Below are positions 1-11,660 of a stretch of DNA of 64,000 nt, one piece after another. The stretch covers positions 130,663,708 to 130,727,707 of the forward strand of contig OX328132.1 in assembly GCA_946811695.1 (NCBI GenBank). Reading direction: 5' to 3'. Position 1 is the first letter of the stretch, and each line of letters opens with the position of its first letter. The notes under the pieces were generated by a model. The model saw nothing but the letters and a program-made list of their open reading frames with translations. It had not been told where the DNA came from and did no database searches. A program made the position numbers and the translations under genes. The stretch comes from Gonocerus acuteangulatus. Its lineage: Eukaryota; Arthropoda; Insecta; Hemiptera; Coreidae.

Positions 1-947
1 AATAGTGATGGTCATAATTCTTTTCCGATTTGGAAATTATAAATTATTCAGTGAGTAATTTGTGTGTCGTTTAACATCAACAAATAACATTTGTGAAAAT
101 ATCCGATTTCTGATATGTTGCTTTTTAAACAATAAATATGTGTGCATTGTAAGTAGAACTGTGTGTGTTGTAATTTCCCTTAATATTTATACAAGGGTAC
201 AATATTAATATTTATACAAGGGTAATTTCCCTTAATATTTATCAATGTACAATTAGCGGTAATACATTCCATATTAGTGCAGAGGACATATATAATTTAA
301 ATGCTTGTATCATAAACATTATCAAAGAAGAGGCGAAATGATAATTTCACCTATTAAACATTATAATATATTCATTGCTCACATCAGATTTTTTTGCAAT
401 GATTTTTCTAAAACATTCATAATTCGTTTTGTTGTACATACTCTTATTATTGGATGAAAACTAGACGAATGAATAAACATCATGTATTTACAGAAACAGT
501 GAAATTGCATCATAATGTTCTTGAAATAGTAATTTTATTTGTTGTATTTTCTACTTATTTTAGGAAGATTTTAAATTTTCTGCAAAGAATGTCCAGTCTA
601 ATAACAATGAACAATTTATTTTTTATTCTAAAATTAATTGAGTAAAATGTAATTTGTACTCCAAACCGTGCTAATCGCCTTTAGAAGGGGATGTGCACTT
701 TATCAATCAATATATGTGGGTCTAATTATTTATATAAGTCTTTTGTGTACAGAAACACGCACACACTTATGAACATTTTTTCTCACAAAGATAGAACTTA
801 AATAATATGTTGGCAATGGAGTCAAATAGATGTGTTAAAGATGTCGACTGCAATTAAAAAAGAAAAGAAAAAAAAGTAATAATTGGAAAGAATGTTTTTC
901 TTACTAACGTATAATTTAATATACAGCAATGAAAAATAGCTACAATC
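1..947. other. AT-rich non-coding stretch
   Basis: No gene or recognisable element is seen here. The stretch is AT-rich and holds a short local duplication around 170-245, where the string aatatttatacaagggta recurs. A short CA-rich patch lies near 755. The only open frame is a 63-codon run with no domain-like pattern, which I treat as chance. Confidence 0.6.
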
Positions 948-2106
948 AATGCCCGGACAAAGAAATGCCTTGTACTGCAATGCCCAGTCTAAGCAATGCC
1001 CAATGCTGCAATACCCAGTCTAAGCAATGCCCAATGCTGCAATACCCAGTCTAAGCAATGCCCAATGCTGCAATACCCAGTCTAAGCAATGCCCAATGCT
1101 GCAATACCCAGTCTAAGCAATGCCCAATGCTGCAATGCCCAGACTAAGCAATGCCCAATGCTGCAATGCCCAGACTAAGCAATGCCCAATGCTGCAATAC
1201 CCAGTCTAAGCAATGCCCAATGCTGCAATGCCCAGACTAAGCAATGCCCAATGCTGCAATGCCCAGACTAAGCAATGCCCAATGCTGCATTGCCCAGACT
1301 AAGCAATGACCGGTACTGCAATGCCCTGTACTGCAATGCCCGGTACTGCAATGCCCAGACTAAGCAATACTCGGTACTACAATGCCCAGACTAAGCAATG
1401 CCCAATGCTGCATTGCCCAGACTAAGCAATGACCGGTACTGCAATGCCCTGTACTGCAATGCCCGGTACTGCAATACCCAGTCTAAGCAATGCACAATGC
1501 TGCAATGCCCAGAATAAGCAATACTCGGTACTACAATGCCCAGACTAAGCAATGCCCAGAGTAAGCGATGCCCAGACTAAGCAATGCCCAGTACTGCAAT
1601 GCCCAAACTAAGCAATGCCCGGTACTGCAATACCCTGACCAAGCAATGCCCAATGCTGCAATGCCCAGACTAAGCAATGCCCAATGCTGCATTTCCCAGA
1701 CTAAGCAATGCCCAATGCTGCATTGCCCAGACCAAGCAATGCCCAATGCTGCATTGCCCAGACTAAGCAATGACCGGTACTGCAATGCCCTGTACTGCAA
1801 TGCCCTGTACTGCAATGCCCGGTACTGCAATGCCCAGACTAAGCAATACTCGGTACTACAATGCCCAGACTAAGCAATGCCCAGAGTAAGCGATGCCCAG
1901 ACTAAGCAATGCCCAATGCTGCATTGCCCAGACTAAGCAATACCCAGCACTGCAATATGCCCAGGTTAAGTAATACTCGGTACTGCAATGCCCAGACTAA
2001 GCTATGCCCGGTACTGCAGTGCCCAGACTGAGAAATGCCCAGACTAAACAATACTCGGTACTGCAATGCCCAGACTAAGCAATGCCCGCTACTGCAATGC
2101 CCAGAT
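948..2106. repeat. Minisatellite, 15/16-bp half-units forming a 31-bp unit
   Basis: About 1.15 kb is built from two alternating half-units, CAATGCCCAGACTAAG and CAATGCCCAATGCTG, which together give a 31-bp period. A third half-unit type (GGTACTGCAATGCCC) becomes common after 1300. Blocks also repeat at a larger scale: a stretch with three successive 15-bp GTACTGCAATGCC units occurs near 1305, 1435 and 1770. Long open frames run through the array on both strands because the units lack stop codons. They encode only repetitive peptide and are not supported as genes. Confidence 0.95.
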
Positions 2107-2385
2107 GGCTTGGGCTCTGATGAAGGCCAATAGATATCGGGACACCAAAAAACGAAATAAAAACCAATTAATGAAGATTCCATTGGTATTAAGTACTTGC
2201 GTAGAAGATTAAATACATACAATTCAACAAATTCTCAATTTAAAGAAAATAAACTATCTATGAGACTATAAGAACATAATAACATAATTTTGGATAAAAT
2301 TTTGATTTGATTCATATCCATTTTCTTGTAAAACAATGGAATTTGATTTTAATAATTATTATAGGCCCGGTGGCCGTGATTGCTA

Positions 2386-3123
2386 AGGGCGCACCTACAT
2401 TGGTCCCGATCCGATAGCCACCGACTGTCGGAAGAAAAACAAACACTCTCAATGGAGGTGCCTACATTGGTCCCGATCCGACCTGATCCGATCCCTTCAA
2501 ACTTGTTTGTTTCTAGACCGATTTCGGAGGACCGACGCAAACTGGCTCCAAACGACATAATCTCTTCAGCCTCTACATCTTAACCGATTTCAATGCATTT
2601 TTTTTTTTTTTAAATTAAAGCTAATAAAATTTAAAACAACTTTGTCAACTCAATTTTTTGTTTTTTTCTTCCCTTGTTTATTAAATTACTTGGAAAGATG
2701 TTTATAACCATCCAATGTTTATAACCTTCCAATGCTTATAACCTTATTTTTTACCTTTTTTATAAATTATTTTGAAATATGAATACAAATGATTCTCTTA
2801 TCGTAGTGTAAGAGTTAAAAATTAATTCTTACACTAAGATTTTTTTTTTTCGGGACTCATATACTTCTGGAAGATTGATTGGTCTCATAACTCCTCCTTC
2901 ATACCGCCAACATTCAACCTAATCGAAGGTTTCTATGTTCATTAGGTGGTATTTCTTAAGTTTATCACTCACTACGAATTCATTACTGACGAGCTGTGTC
3001 TAGATCGGATGGGATCGGGTCGGGACCAATGTACGCATTCACGTCGGCCGCTGTCGGATGTTGTTGATCAAACTATATCGGAATGGATCGGTAGAAATAC
3101 GGGTCGAATGTAGGTGGAGCCTA
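2386..3123. mobile_element. Candidate MITE-like element with diverged inverted ends
   Basis: The left end contains CACCTACATTGGTCCCGATC and the right end contains the diverged complement (GAATGTAGGTGGAGCC). A second internal pair is also inverted: CTACATTGGTCCCGATCCGA near 2463 and its complement near 3010-3035. Two nested inverted pairs at the edges of about 740 bp of otherwise AT-rich DNA suggest a non-autonomous DNA transposon. No transposase remnant is seen, and a target duplication could not be fixed because the outer edges are degraded. Confidence 0.5.
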
Positions 3124-4469
3124 AGGTGTATGTACTCCGTGCCTAAGGGTTGGTGGCTTTTCTTTCGAAAAAAGAAAAGGCATCACCCCTATCCTGGCTA
3201 GAAATGGGTGGTAACCTATAGATAACCCATCCTAAAATTCGTTCTCAATAATAAATGGACGTCAAAATTTAAATAAATCAAATACGAATTATTAATAGCG
3301 TCGGGCAGGAGTTGGATTTTTTAAATAAAGCTGATAAGTATTATGCCATAATGTTTAGGAATCTATTTTTTTTTAATAATGTATTCTAACATAACATAAT
3401 ATATAATTATATTCTAAACGTTGTTTACAAAATCTTATGAATGGATTTGAGAATCCTTTAAGATTTTATAATTAATCTTTAAATGCATATTTTACATTTT
3501 TCTAGGCGCACATGACGCACTAACATAGATTTACACAGAAAAAAAGCTTAAATCTATGTTTTACACTTATTTGAAAGTAGTTGGAGAACTTGAATAATTA
3601 TAAGTAAGCGCCTACTACAGTTTTAGCACATTGAATAAACATATATTTACACCTAAACACTGATAGGCATTCAAGGTCACTCTTTATATCAATATGGCTA
3701 GAAGAAAAGTTTTCAAATTTTAAAACAGATTTTTTGTTTACATAGTTGGAAAGGGGTATCATTACAACACGTAGTAGTCTAAACACGAACATTATAAATA
3801 TTGAATTTCCCGTTTTCTTAAAAATTTGGGATCTAAATATTAAATACATATATACACTTAGAAAGAATTAATGTCATTTTTGAGAAAATTTTTTTTTGTT
3901 ACTGTAGAAAAACAATGTAACATCAATTGAGTGCTATAAACTTTAATACTGAATATTGCAACAATACATAATAAGCATTGTACATCACTGCCAAATCTAT
4001 TAAGCAAACTATAGTCATGTTATTACAGAGTAAACACACACACACATATATATACATTTTTACTAAAGCGGTTACTTTATGGAACTATTCGTATAGATAT
4101 CTCAATGAATGTCCTGCGATAGGTGAGGTATACCATAGTTAAAGTATCGTAATAATAATCCATATTATTTAAGGAATGTATAAAAGTTAATAACTGTAAT
4201 ATTTACAAAATTACAATGAGAAAACTTAATTGATGACTTATAAGATGGTTTTTAACTGATGAAATTGGTTCAAGACAATGGGACATTCAAAAATGAAAGC
4301 GGGAACGAATATGTATTTAGAAAATTAATCTTTAGAATGTTATGTCATAGTGATATTGTGGTATATTAATAATTTACATGATAAATATTATTATTAATTA
4401 TGTTATTTATTCTATAAATACTTTTTTAAAATAACGATATAGAGAAAACTGATAATAGAGAAAGAAAGA
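3124..4469. other. AT-rich non-coding stretch downstream of the channel gene
   Basis: No gene is recognised. Small structures are visible: an A/T palindrome at 3159-3181 (CTTTTCTTTCGAAAAAAGAA), a hairpin at 3522-3561 with arms ACATAGATTT and AAATCTATGT, and a CA/TA microsatellite near 4030-4057. Part of the right side may be the 3' untranslated region of the minus-strand channel gene. Confidence 0.5.
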
Positions 4470-4475
4470 TTTATT
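4470..4475 (-). other. Candidate polyadenylation signal for the channel gene
   Basis: AATAAA reads on the minus strand about 390 bases past the channel stop codon. Such hexamers are common by chance in AT-rich DNA, and another lies near 4406. This is only a candidate for the end of the transcript. Confidence 0.25.
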
Positions 4476-4863
4476 TCAGCCATATGAGTTTAGAAGGAAC
4501 CCGGAACTTAATATAAGTTTAACAATTAAACAAACACTACTAATAAAAGTAGCAAATTATTTCAACAACAACAATAATCTTCGGTCTTAAGAAAAATGAA
4601 GAATTACTTTTTTCTGTGACATTCATTTTCTTATAAAAACTATCAAAGTAAGTTTTTCTTTTCTTACAAAATAAATACTACAAGACAATTAATATAAAAC
4701 TGAAATATAATTACTCTGTAATGTTAGGTTGGGGGGATTCAGAGACGTTGGGGGGAATAATAGAAGTAAAGGTGATATCTATGCAAGAAGGTTCTAAATC
4801 TAGGACTTCTGAGAGGCCCTTTAGGGGCCCACACTTTTCAAACTCTCCCAATTTTGGGCTCTG

Positions 4864-5738
4864 TCAAGAAGTGACATATTCATTTGACGAAGGCTCTTCT
4901 GTAAAAGTGCCAGTTGTCATTTTGAACGAGTTTACGGAATTTTCCTTAGAATTTATTACATTGTTAACAATAATATAGTGACTTTTAAGCCTTTGAACTA
5001 TTTCTTCATGGACAACATTGAAGCACATTGATGTCAGCGCAAGGCCACAAAGAATGTAAACAGAACAAAACCAAACCGTCAGCTCAGCCGTTGGGGTTTT
5101 GTAACGAGACCTGGTAGGAGATCCATGTTCTGTAGGACTCGAGTCACCAAATCCAATAGTACTCAGGACCATGAAACAAAAAAATACGCTTTCAAAGTAA
5201 GTCCAGGATTCCTCGAGCCTGATTAAGATGAATGCTCCGCCTCCAATGTATAGTAGCATAACAACTAAACACAGAAGAAGCGGTGCAAGAAAGTTTCCGG
5301 ACTTGGACTCGACAAAGGAAGTGTCGTTACTTAAACATTCAGGATCGAGGAATGAAGCTGACCTCACTGGTGGAACTTTACTGTCTTCCAGTGGTGAGAT
5401 GAGATTGTTGGTTGTAGAAGTTGTATACGCGGATGCAGAACGGACATAGAAGGGTTCTTGTCCTCTCAAACCTTGCATTCGTTGTTCGTATTCTTTTCTC
5501 TCACGTTTCTTCCTCATTCGTCTCTCCTTTTCCTGCATACGCTTTTCGTCATAACAGCAGTAGCCACAGTTGGAGCAGAGACAACAGCATAATGAGCGCG
5601 TGAAGATGTTCCTCGCGCAGCTGGATAGGAGAGTACCGATGCTCGACAAGTAAAGTAGCACCAGTGGAATACCCAGAGCTGCGTAGCCCATCGTGACAGC
5701 TTTCCCAAGACCCGTTTTTGGCGCCAAGTTCCCGTAAC
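4864..5738 (-). CDS. Two-pore-domain (K2P) potassium channel, terminal coding exon
   Basis: This is a potassium leak channel subunit of the plasma membrane; two subunits form one pore. The exon opens with YGNLAPKT, the second half of the first selectivity filter. Numbering from the first Met (5727), membrane segment M2 follows at 10-34 (contains ALGIPLVLLYL). A cytoplasmic linker of about 110 residues comes next, with a Cys cluster (46-58) and a highly charged stretch (61-86). M3 lies at 146-169, the second filter TIGFGD at 190-195, M4 at 215-239, and a short tail ends at a TGA. The long M2-M3 linker recalls TRESK-type and invertebrate TWiK-type channels. The reading frame continues upstream of that Met to a splice acceptor, so this Met is not the true start. 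The first GYG glycine codon is split by a phase-1 intron. M1 and the first pore helix lie in exons I could not find. No damage is visible. Confidence 0.9.
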
Positions 5739-5753
5739 CTGAAAAAAGAAGAA
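5739..5753 (-). other. Splice acceptor of the K2P terminal exon
   Basis: The minus strand reads a pyrimidine-rich tract ending in TTTTTTCAG directly before GTTACGGG, the exon start. This fits a standard 3' splice site. It places the intron inside the glycine codon of the GYG filter. Confidence 0.85.
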
Positions 5754-5900
5754 GTTAAAATATCATTCGGTGAATTGTTGATACTTTAATGCGTCTATAA
5801 ATAATAAGTCATATAAATAATATGTGTTTGTGTGTGTGTTTGTGCACATTCAGTTAGAAAATATGAAATTTCATTATAATTTTGTTGTTTTTGAGGCAAA

Positions 5901-6322
5901 TGTTTTGTGGTATTAAAGAAGACAACTTTAACTAAATATTTGAAAGGTGTAGATTATCGGGGATCGGTCATGTTTTGTGGTATTAAAGAAGACAACTTTA
6001 ACTAAATATTTGAAAGGTGTAGATTATCGGGGATCGGTCATGTTTTGTGGTATTAAAGAAGAGAACTTTAACTAAATATTTGAAAGGTGTAGATTATCGG
6101 GGATCGGTCATGTTTTGTGGTATTAAAGAAAACAACTTTAACTAAATATTTGAAAGGTGTAGATTATCGGGGATCGGTCATGTTTTGTGGTATTAAAGAA
6201 GAGAACTTTAACTAAATATTTGAAAGGTGTAGATTATCGGGGATCGGTCATGTTTTGTGGTATTAAAGATGAGAACTTTAACTAAATATTTGAAAGGTGT
6301 AGATTATCGGGGATCGGTCATG
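5901..6322. repeat. Six-copy 70-bp tandem repeat
   Basis: Units start at 5901, 5971, 6041, 6111, 6181 and 6251, and each begins TGTTTTGTGGTATTAAAGA. They differ at only a few bases, so the array is recent. It lies about 160 bp upstream of the channel exon, in its intron. No function is evident. Confidence 0.97.
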
Positions 6323-7192
6323 TGATTGAATAAAAAATACATTTTATTTTATTCTTTATTATTTTAGCTAAATAAGTTTTATTTTTGCCAATGTTTCGGC
6401 TTGACATGGAATCCTTCCTAAGGGCTGTAAACAGATATGACAATGGTAAATACTAATGAATAAGGACCGGATTCTTAGGTTTTCACCTATTTTTTTCCTT
6501 TCTCCTAAACATGATAAAGATTTGTTATTATTAGGGAACGGATGTTCATGTAAAATAAAATTCAAAATATGTACATATATATTTAACTATTTATAATGAA
6601 ATATGTAATCAAAAATTGAAAATATGTAGTAAAAAATGCCAAAAATACTATAAAATATTGAAAAGAAATGTATAGATAACTAGTACGAATTCTGTTATTA
6701 TAAATGGAAAGAACAAAAATTGAAAATATATAGTACAAAATGACTAAAATTCTATAACACATTGGAAAAAAGCATAATTAAAAATTAAGAGCTCATTTTA
6801 AAAGGGGAAAAAAGAAGTTGAAAATTTCTAAAGATGAACATTATTTTGGAAAATTGTATAGAACAAAATGCATTTTTAAATTGTTTAACGTGAAATGACG
6901 CCGGTCTGATCTCATTAGGGTAGTGTACAGTCGACGGGTCATCGATCAGGCCTATTTTTGGATGGTGATTTTGCATCGAAAAATAGTCGACACGTGTCGG
7001 AGCGTTTCGTCCAATGCGTCTTAGGAGCTAAGAAATAAAATAAAATAAGTTGAAAATTTATTATTTTATATTTCGAGTTTGGAAAATGATATCTCCATGA
7101 TTCTCTCGCTTATTCACTTCCTTCAGAGAGTAGATTAAAGGAATAGTACAATTGTTAAACAATAATTTGTTATATATTTGTTTAAAACGTAT
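6323..7192. other. AT-rich intronic or intergenic stretch
   Basis: No gene is seen. A weak, diverged direct repeat (TTGAAAATATGTAGTAAAAA-like) recurs near 6615, 6720 and 6825. A more GC-balanced patch near 6890-7020 has no recognised content. Confidence 0.5.
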
Positions 7193-7474
7193 CTGCTCCT
7201 AGACCATTAGCGCCGGCGAAGCATGGCAGCCAGCCACCTCCGCTCCTAGACCATTAGCGCCGGGGAAGCATGGCAGCCAGCCACCTCCGCTCCTAGACCA
7301 TTAGCGCCGGGGAAGCATGGCAGCCAGCCACCTCTGCTCCTAGACCATTAGCGCCGGGGAAGCATGGCAGCCAGCCACCTCTGCTCCTAGACCATTAGCG
7401 CCGGGGAAGCATGGCAGCCAGCCACATCTGCTCCTAGACCATTAGCGCCGGGGAAGCATGGCAGCCAGCCACCT
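7193..7474. repeat. Six-copy 47-bp GC-rich tandem repeat
   Basis: The unit contains CTCCTAGACCATTAGCGCCG followed by GGGAAGCATGGCAGCCAGCC. Six nearly identical copies span 282 bp. The high GC content stands out against the AT-rich flanks. It is open in places but encodes no recognisable protein. Confidence 0.96.
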
Positions 7475-7712
7475 TAGCTTCTTGCAATAAGAAAAGACAC
7501 AGTGATCTAGATTCAATGGGTAAAGCATTCTTTCTCGGTTTCCCCTTTATTTTTTCAGTTACAAAAATAAAGCAGGAACTGCATCATCTTAGCGCGGTTC
7601 CGTTCTTATCCCTAATGTCATTTGAAAATCTTAGAATAGAAATAAACTTCTTTCTTTTATATATCTCGTGAAAATTGTCAACATCCTCTCGAACAACTCG
7701 AATAAAAGTGAT

Positions 7713-8243
7713 CCCAAAAAAACATAAATGTGAAATAGAGGTCAAGTTCCTCCCCCCCACAAAGAAACTCTCCCTTCCCCCAAAAGCGAGAAATATCTCC
7801 TCCTATAACCCCCAAAAAACGCCTTACCATCCTACACTCCAAAAAAGTAGTATGAGTTAGTGTATTAAGTGCACCATATTTTCAACCAAAAATATTTGCA
7901 AATACAAGAGATGATACAAGAAAGAAATGTCCAAGTTCATTACTTGGAAGACCTCATAGTTACTTACTAAGAACAGTAAAGACACTTCAACTGACCTTTA
8001 AAAACAACAATAAAAATACTTATATCCAGTTACTAAAATATCACTTTCCTCAACCAGGTATATTCTTGAACTTGGCAATGTTTTATTTGTGCCGAAATTA
8101 TCTTTAGAGAGAAAACTAAACATTGCCAAGTTTAAGAATATACCTGGCTGAGGAAAGTGATATTTTAGTAACAGGATATAAGTATTTTTATTGTTGTTTT
8201 TAAAGGTCAGTTGAAGTGTCCTTGGCCAGGCGTGCGCCTAGAT
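7713..8243. mobile_element. 531-bp insertion absent from the paralogous copy
   Basis: In the paralogous copy near 55287 the sequence runs straight from AATAAAAGTGAT into ATTAAGGC. Here the same two blocks are separated by 531 bp, with GAT on both sides, a possible 3-bp target duplication. The insert carries a large inverted repeat and a C-rich strip near 7750. No coding remnant is recognised, so the type of element is open. Confidence 0.65.
7981..8220. repeat. Long near-perfect inverted repeat
   Basis: Arms of about 104 bp (7981-8084 and 8115-8220) are reverse complements with only a few mismatches, around a loop of about 30 bp. The left arm starts GACACTTCAACTGACC and the right arm ends GGTCAGTTGAAGTGTC. 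A transcript would fold into a long double-stranded RNA. The structure lies wholly inside the 7713-8243 insertion. Confidence 0.93.
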
Positions 8244-9545
8244 ATTAAGGCGTCAGGGAAACCGGCGGTAGTAACTTACACAGAAGCGGAAATTACACAA
8301 TCCGGCTCTCATTCTAAAGCAAAACTCTATACATCAATAAAATAAAACAAAAAAGTGCATGGGCGTATATAAGGAGGGCTGATAGAGCTGCCCGCTATTT
8401 CTTTTGGGCGTAATAGTGTTTTAATTGTCTAACTATTCCATGTTCTAGATTTTTATTGTCCCATACCCCCAAAATCCTTTCGGCCCCCCCCCCCGAAATT
8501 CTCCCAGTCCCCTCCAAAATTATTTTCTATATAAGCGTGACTATCCTTCTCACTTACTAGCTTTGTTTTATTGAAAAAAAAAAAAAATGCAATCAAAATA
8601 ACAGCACCCAATTAAAAAATAAGGCTTACAAACAAAGCAGGTCATTTTGTGAGGTTTATGACTGGGGCTGTAACGGTACTTAATGTCAGGACCTTAGAAA
8701 CAGGACCAGGTAGCATAAGTACTGTTCCCTCGACAAACTTCTAGCCGAGTCTGGCATATTATGTTGAATAAAACTAAAGATAATTTTGGAATCGCCTTTT
8801 CTCAGAAATGGTTAATCTAATGAAAAAAATAGTGAAGACAAGTTTTGTACATAATTGCACGATCTACAATTTTTGTCTGAACTATTTTTACCATAAAACA
8901 AAACGTTTCGCTGAAAATTCCCAAAAACCTTTTTTAGCGAACTTTGACCTCGAAACAAATTCTTTGCACTCATGGGATCGATAAGGGCTTTTCCCAATTC
9001 CCTTATAATGATGTCCCTATATTTCATGCAAATTTTCAGGTTGCTAGGAATTTATGCAAAGGTACTCATATTTTTCTAACTCATCTATTTCTAACAACAG
9101 AAAATTGGTTCTCATTTTAACTATCCTGTTTTAAACACAAATACATTTACCTAATATAAGAATTACAAAAATAAAAAGCAATAAAAAACAAAGGGGAAAA
9201 GAAACAAAAACAAAAATTACAAAAAGAACGACAAAAACCCGTTCATAAGAACAAAACAGACGTATTTGAAGTTTTAAGCACTTATTTCTCCGATTGACGT
9301 AACCTAATCAAAAATAGTTTTAGAATTATTTTTGTAGAGAAATTAGTAAGCTTTCAAATAGTTTCTATCCACTTACCACGATTTCCCAACCGTGTTCGAG
9401 ATATTAATGAAAGTATACGAAGTTCCAAAAATTTGTCATGCCTGTTCATAAAATATTTTATTCTAACCCTTCCTTAACTCCAAACGTAACCAAAAGTTTA
9501 ACATGTTAGTTTTGATGAAATTCGAACATGCAAAAAATGTTTCCC

Positions 9546-10637
9546 TTCAAAACTTGATTTATCCCTTTCAATGGAAAACAGCGTTGGTTCGCCCTCTTAA
9601 GAAAATATCAAACCCATGCTCTCCAAAAGATTTCCGTCCTATCTCCGTTTTATCCAACCTTTAGAGCGCCTGGTCCAATCTCAAGTATCCAACCACCTTG
9701 AACAAAATAATCTCCTTATTCCTTTCCAGTCCATCATACTCCACTCAATCAGCGCTCATAAAAATCACCCATTACATTCAAACTGCCATAGATAACCAAC
9801 AACTGTCTATCCTAGTTCTCCTAGATTTTTCAAAAGCATTTGATTTTTGAAGCATTTGAAGCTTTCCCTGAATTCGGATAAATCCAGAGCCATTGTTATA
9901 GGTTCCCAATCTCTCATAAGTTCCAACTCCCCTTTTCCAGGCCTTTACCTCAACAGCATACCTATAAAATATTATAAAACAGTTAAAAACATCGGAATCA
10001 TATTTGATCAAAACCTTTCCCGTCGATCCATATTTATCCTGAGACAGCTGAACCTCTCCCGCCAACAAAGACACGTCAACTGCTTGTAACCTCACTCCCT
10101 CAGTTTGACTATGGTTGTTTGGTGTACGGTGGACTTTGTGACGATTCCAGGCAAAACTTACACGTGTCATGAATTGTTTCATTCGTGTTATCCTCGGGAT
10201 CCCCAGACACTCCCACATATAGCATTCCTACCAGGAGCTAAATTGGCTATTCCCTCTTTATCGTCGACAGTATCTCCTCGGCTCAGTCCTTTACCAGGTA
10301 ATTCAAGCCCGAAAATGCCCTAAGACCTGATCTCGTCCTTCCGATCTTTATATTCCTTCCCACCGTACTGCATTATTCGAAAAATCATTTGTCACCCGAG
10401 CCACCTCGCTATAGAATTCCTTACCTCTGTCTGTCCGCCATTTTACCAACCTAGAAACCTTTAAATCCCGACTCTTCCACCACTTTTTATCCCTGCAAGA
10501 TTTACCCAATCCCTAATTTATATACAAGCTGTATTGTTTCTAATTTTATATATTAAATTTTCACTTTTATCTACACTGAAAATTATTCCTATGGGACATG
10601 TGTCCCGGAATAAGAATAAAATTTCATTTCATTTCTA
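9546..10637 (+). pseudogene. Degraded non-LTR retrotransposon (LINE) RT fragment with 3' end
   Basis: Broken frames show reverse transcriptase pieces: WKTALVRPL near 9575, the block DFRPISV, and LVLLDFSKAFD near 9810-9845. Downstream comes a later RT/thumb-like piece (LNSDKSRAIV). The C-terminal part follows in several frames. The end, near 10600-10637, is ATGTGTCCCGGAATAAGAAT and a TTTCATTTCATTTC tail, a style common at LINE 3' ends. Stops, frameshifts and an internal deletion after the AFD motif make it a dead copy. The clade is not certain. Confidence 0.8.
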
Positions 10638-10913
10638 GGGTCGGCCATGTTGGATAATTTTTTTTTTATTCATACTAATATGTAAAAATTAAAAAAAAAA
10701 AACATTCTACACCCACTTTTTGCGAGTTACATTTGCATACAATGTATTATTTGACTGGACTATAACGCGTCTTATTACTGAAACTGTAAATACATTTAAG
10801 TTAGATTTATGTTTTTCTTTATTTTAAAAAAAAATACCGAAACGACAGTGTTTATATGCCAATATGAATCAATAGATTTATCATAAAAATCGCGGAAAAA
10901 GTCGCGGGCACAG

Positions 10914-10962
<49 letters not shown>

Positions 10963-11254
10963 TTCTAGTGCTATTTATGTCCATTTATGATCCAACAGGT
11001 AGAATCAATCAAGATTTTACAAAAGTTCATTCATCATATGAGCGCGCCGGCGTTAATAGCCCAAGTGTTGATACGCCGTTCAACACACAAAAAATTATGA
11101 GCGCATTCACAATAAGAACATTCCTTGGAAATCTGATAACTAGGCCAAATATCTTCCCACTTGTCGTTTATTCAACGTGTCGATTCAAGTAATGTTTGGT
11201 CTTTCAGGATTAAATAGAAAGCTTCATTCACAATTGATGGCATTAGCTGACATT
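10638..11254. other. Non-coding stretch with (TA)n
   Basis: No gene is seen. A (TA)n tract of about 40 bp lies near 10916-10956. The open frame at 10968-11192 has no recognisable pattern. Confidence 0.5.
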
Positions 11255-11391
11255 TTAGCGCGGTTCCTCCCTCCCTACATAGGGAGGAACCCCGCTTATA
11301 AGGTTGATCTCATGACGCAATGCGGAAGTGCCAACTAGAAAATTTTGCGTTTCAGAACCCCTAGAGACCGAAAATGATGGTGGTTCAAATT

Positions 11392-11393
<2 letters not shown>

Positions 11394-11460
<67 letters not shown>
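11394..11460. repeat. (TA)n microsatellite within the repeat family
   Basis: About 33 TA dinucleotides lie at the family's internal microsatellite site. Equivalent tracts occur at 22460, 24855, 25450, 26044/33556 and 57287. Confidence 0.98.
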
Positions 11461-11464
<4 letters not shown>

Positions 11465-11660
11465 CTGTTAGCGGCATACGTCAGCGAATAATGGTCCGAT
11501 TTTGATGAAATTTGATACAAAAATCTTTCGTCTAATTTGAAAGGTCAAGTTCGTTAACCAGCAGAATCCGCCTACCGGAACATGGTTTTTGGAGCGAATG
11601 TCGCGCGAAAAAATCGTTCCGCTTACTTCATTTGCTTGCAAATACTCGTTTTATAGGCTT

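Larger units (their letters stand above)
7572..9545 (+). repeat. Hairpin-ended repeat family, copy 1, with an insertion
   Basis: The copy begins with the family's left end, lacking its first ten or so bases (GCAGGAACTGCATCATCTTA, then GCGCGGTTCCGTTC). It runs through the family's inner blocks (near 9290-9545: the 'cacttatttctcc' and 'cgagatattaatgaaag' blocks). A near-duplicate of 7572-9185 minus one insertion lies at 55136-56253. The copy also holds a G/C homopolymer-rich segment (8345-8560, around GGGCGTATATAAGG) and the uninterrupted site TACAAAAATAAAAAGCAATA near 9165. A LINE fragment cuts it off at the right. Confidence 0.75.

Noticed and set aside
1531..2222. Four overlapping long open frames in the 1-2.2 kb minisatellite
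   Set aside because: Present on both strands because the unit lacks stops; the peptides are only repeat translations.
4721..5603. Plus-strand open frames across the K2P exon
   Set aside because: They are antisense shadows of the channel coding sequence.
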